Below the pieces are notes generated by a model, which saw nothing but the letters and a program-made list of their open reading frames with translations, did no database searches and was not told where the DNA came from. Source: Hansfordia pulvinata (lineage: Eukaryota > Ascomycota > Sordariomycetes > Xylariales). From it: a DNA stretch of 64,000 nt. Both the position numbers and the translations under genes were made by a program. The DNA lies in assembly GCA_006538405.1 (NCBI GenBank), contig BJKQ01000020.1, forward strand, positions 186,001 to 250,000, in the 5' to 3' direction. Positions within the stretch are counted from its first letter, which is position 1. Every line of letters begins with the position of its first letter. This document shows positions 61,776-64,000 of this stretch, in pieces.

Positions 61776-63120
61776 TAGAGAGAGCGTATCTCGAGCAAAT
61801 TCGTCGCCCGCAATGTGGCTTGGTAGCTGTCAATCAGCGGTCAAGATACCTGGTACGAGTAGCCTTTTGTCTTCATCCCCAGAGACGCCACGCCATCACC
61901 ATTGCTGCAATGGCCTTTCCAGGAACCGCCCCGGCTGCAGTCTCTTCCTGGAAGCAAATCAGCATGCGCAAGGCAACCACCCAGAAGAAGTTCCGTGCAA
62001 CGCATCATGAATCGATGCGTAAAGCTCATGCTCTCGAGCTTGCAAGAAGCCCCTTACGTCTGCAGAAAGGGGCCAACCAAGCGAGTCTACTCTCCCCTCG
62101 CGTCATGGATATACCGCAATGAGGGCTCCGGACAAGCCCTTGCAGTGTGGCGGCCTCATCCAGCATATTGGCGCTTCTGCTTACTAGACCAAGGCCAGTA
62201 ACAGCAGGATTGATGAGCTTCAAAATGAGAGTCGCAAGCAGGCAGCAGAAGGGCGCATTCGATGGTTTTCCCGCCTCTCCGGAACGCCCAAGATACACCG
62301 CCTCCTGTAAGCGCCTGACTGCCCTGGTCTTGCCCGTGTCGGCAGGTGAGCCACGCACCAGGGTCGTGGAACGGGCGACGACTCGGCTTTGCGAGCCCGG
62401 GGCAGACTCACTCACCTACGAGGTTTATGCGTGACACCGGTGCCACCTCGCGCCTGCAGATGGCACCACCGACTCTCACGAGCAGAAACCCTGGGACTGG
62501 TCCTGGCGCGAGGCGCCAAGAGGACCGCTTTCCAGGTGGCAACAACGGCATGCCGCGCACGCCCAAACACCCGCCCCCTTCCCCCCTTTTCCCCCCTATT
62601 GCTCCCCGCCGTCTCCCTGTGTGAGTCTTCCTGTGTTGATGGGATGATGCGTCGCCAGCAACAAAGAGGCCCCGCCCCACTCGGTGAGATGCGCGGGCAC
62701 GATCCGTTCGAGTATATCCGTCCGTACTCGTAGTGCCGTGGTTTGTGACAAAACAAGTGCAGGTATCCGATAACAGGAGGACAGGACCCGCCCCGCCATG
62801 AGTGAGCACCCACGCTATAATCTCATCTGCTTGAATCATGTCATGTTAGACCGGTAGCCTGCAGGGACGTGGATCGGAAGGGGAGGCGGGCACTTGCGCC
62901 CAGGACCGCTCGCGACGCCCCGTCCGTCTCCACCCTTGGCCACTGGCCGCCAGCGAGGCTGCGCGCACAAGTATCCCAGTAGGTGGAAGGGGTCGTGGCC
63001 GTCCCGACTGCCCCTAGGGATCATGAGTTGTGGCATTGGCACAGTTTCGTCTGCTTGCCGCCAACCTCGTCTGAAAATCGCACCGGAGACGCCTGGTCGA
63101 CCCCGTGGCTCCCGTCAGCC

Positions 63121-63165
63121 GCCTGGCTGCGCTCACTCGGGCCTGGCTGCGCTCACTCGGGCCTG
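63121..63165. repeat. 20-base perfect tandem duplication
   Basis: Two identical copies of GCCTGGCTGCGCTCACTCGG (63121-63140 and 63141-63160), then the first six bases of a third. Confidence 0.95.
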
Positions 63166-64000
63166 GCCCAACACCGGGCCCCTCGCATTGCCGCCTGACT
63201 GCGCCAGGGCGACTCGTCCATGTCCTCGTAGGCCTTTGGGCACCACACGTGCGGAGCACCTGCACCCCGTGCTCGCATGGGGAAGTGGGCCGGCGCTGGG
63301 ACACAGCCCAGGAGGCCGGCCTTGCTTGCCCTGAAGAAAGTGAAAGTATCCGTAGGAAGACACAATAATAATAAAAATGCACGATCGCGGTAGCCGGCGA
63401 TTACGTGCAGAGAGCGTGGGACAGAGACAGACGCCAGTGGTGTGCGCGCGGACCACTTTTCTCCTTTGGCGCGCACTGTTCGCATCGGAGTGTCTTGGGC
63501 ACGGAGTACCAGTCTCGTGCGACGGTCCCGGCTTCAAGCAGTACTCGTAAGCCCACCCACCCTGGGCGTGATGCTATCATAGGGCAGCGATGTCTTGACC
63601 AGCTCGAGAAGCTGTTGCTCGTGTTGCCTTATGGCCGTCGCTGTACATACGTGACTGAACAAGCAAGCGCCCTCACCAACCGCGAACTGAAGAATGTTCA
63701 AACCGTCTGGAAACATGGTCAGTCTTTCAAGGCGAAGGGCGTCTCTGGCACACACGCGGGCGTGCGAGTACTCGTAGACCTAAAACAGCTTGAAAAAGAG
63801 GCCGTAGCTCATGGGATCACCACTCCCCCGTGTGGATAGCAGAATCCGAGAAGAGCACGAGCAGACAAAGAGCCACTTAGACGTAATCGTGCTACTGGTG
63901 CCCGTACAGGCAGTCAAGTACGGCACTGTGTCCGTCTCCCCGGTCCCGGGCCCTGTACGAGTACTCGTACCAGCTGTCGGCTGTGTCATTGGACGACCAA

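Larger units (their letters stand above)
56883..64000. other. 7-kb gene-poor, microsatellite-rich region
   Basis: No supported gene. It contains two long AG runs, homopolymers C14 (59018-59031), C17 (59926-59942), A15 (60399-60413) and G22 (60966-60987), a 20-base tandem duplication (63121-63160), and nine TACTCGTA/TACGAGTA octamers (60325, 60490, 61854, 62725, 63542, 63769, 63956, 63962, plus the near-match at 59428). The most protein-like frame is 63405-63839 on the plus strand (latter half helical: LDQLEKLLLVLPYG, LTNRELKNVQTVW), with no known domain. The AT-richer block 56990-57230 is the 5'-nucleotidase trailer. Confidence 0.5.

Overview
The window looks like nuclear DNA of a filamentous ascomycete (Pezizomycotina, most likely a Sordariomycete). 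It is moderately GC-rich. Genes have short introns (about 55-230 bp) with GTAAGT/GTATGT/GTGAGT donors, CTAAC/CTGAC branch points and CAG/TAG acceptors. The protein families are typical of fungi: a nucleoside-phosphorylase/NB-ARC/TPR NLR-like protein, a HET-domain protein, a Clr5-ankyrin protein, a Cid1/CutA-type nucleotidyltransferase, a Tcd-type tRNA-modifying enzyme, an SLC35F-like transporter and a secreted 5'-nucleotidase. There is no operon structure, rRNA, tRNA, CRISPR or convincing transposon. Genus and species cannot be set from the sequence alone.

Layout. 1-653: 3' end of a possible membrane-protein gene cut by the window edge. 2177-5814: NLR-like gene (PNP_UDP, NB-ARC, TPR, lysine-rich repeat tail) broken by two single-base frame breaks, two in-frame TAG codons and a repeat-driven frame change. 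5.8-14 kb: gene-poor. 14-17.1 kb: a long leader and a five-exon gene for a conserved low-complexity fungal protein. 18.5-19.8 kb: SLC35F/DUF914 transporter, tail-to-tail with a four-exon Clr5-ankyrin gene (20.3-23.75 kb, minus). 24.5-24.9 kb: TATA box and a small one-TM ORF. 26.5-27.6 kb (minus): a two-exon gene for a signal peptide joined to a kinase-like fold. 27.6-35.4 kb: gene-poor. 35.4-38.3 kb: probable long leader, then a four-exon terminal nucleotidyltransferase gene (38.3-42.5 kb). 44.0-47.6 kb: HET-domain gene whose 3' third lies in shifting frames. 49.5-51.1 kb: Tcd1/Tcd2-like E1-fold dehydratase. 54.7-56.9 kb: secreted 5'-nucleotidase with two one-base frame breaks. 56.9-64 kb: gene-poor and microsatellite-rich.

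How it fits together. Housekeeping RNA genes (terminal nucleotidyltransferase, t6A-cyclising enzyme) are interspersed with genes of the non-self-recognition type (NLR-like, HET, Clr5-ankyrin) and two genes for secreted proteins. I see no single pathway cluster. The most notable features are the damaged NLR-like gene with stop codons that look like C-to-T changes in a CpA context, the small secreted kinase-like protein, the unusual acidic/arginine-rich insert near the end of the HET gene, and an octamer (TACTCGTA/TACGAGTA) found at least 22 times in the gene-free DNA. Several frame breaks are single-base losses in or near short runs, so assembly indels must be excluded before calling pseudogenes.
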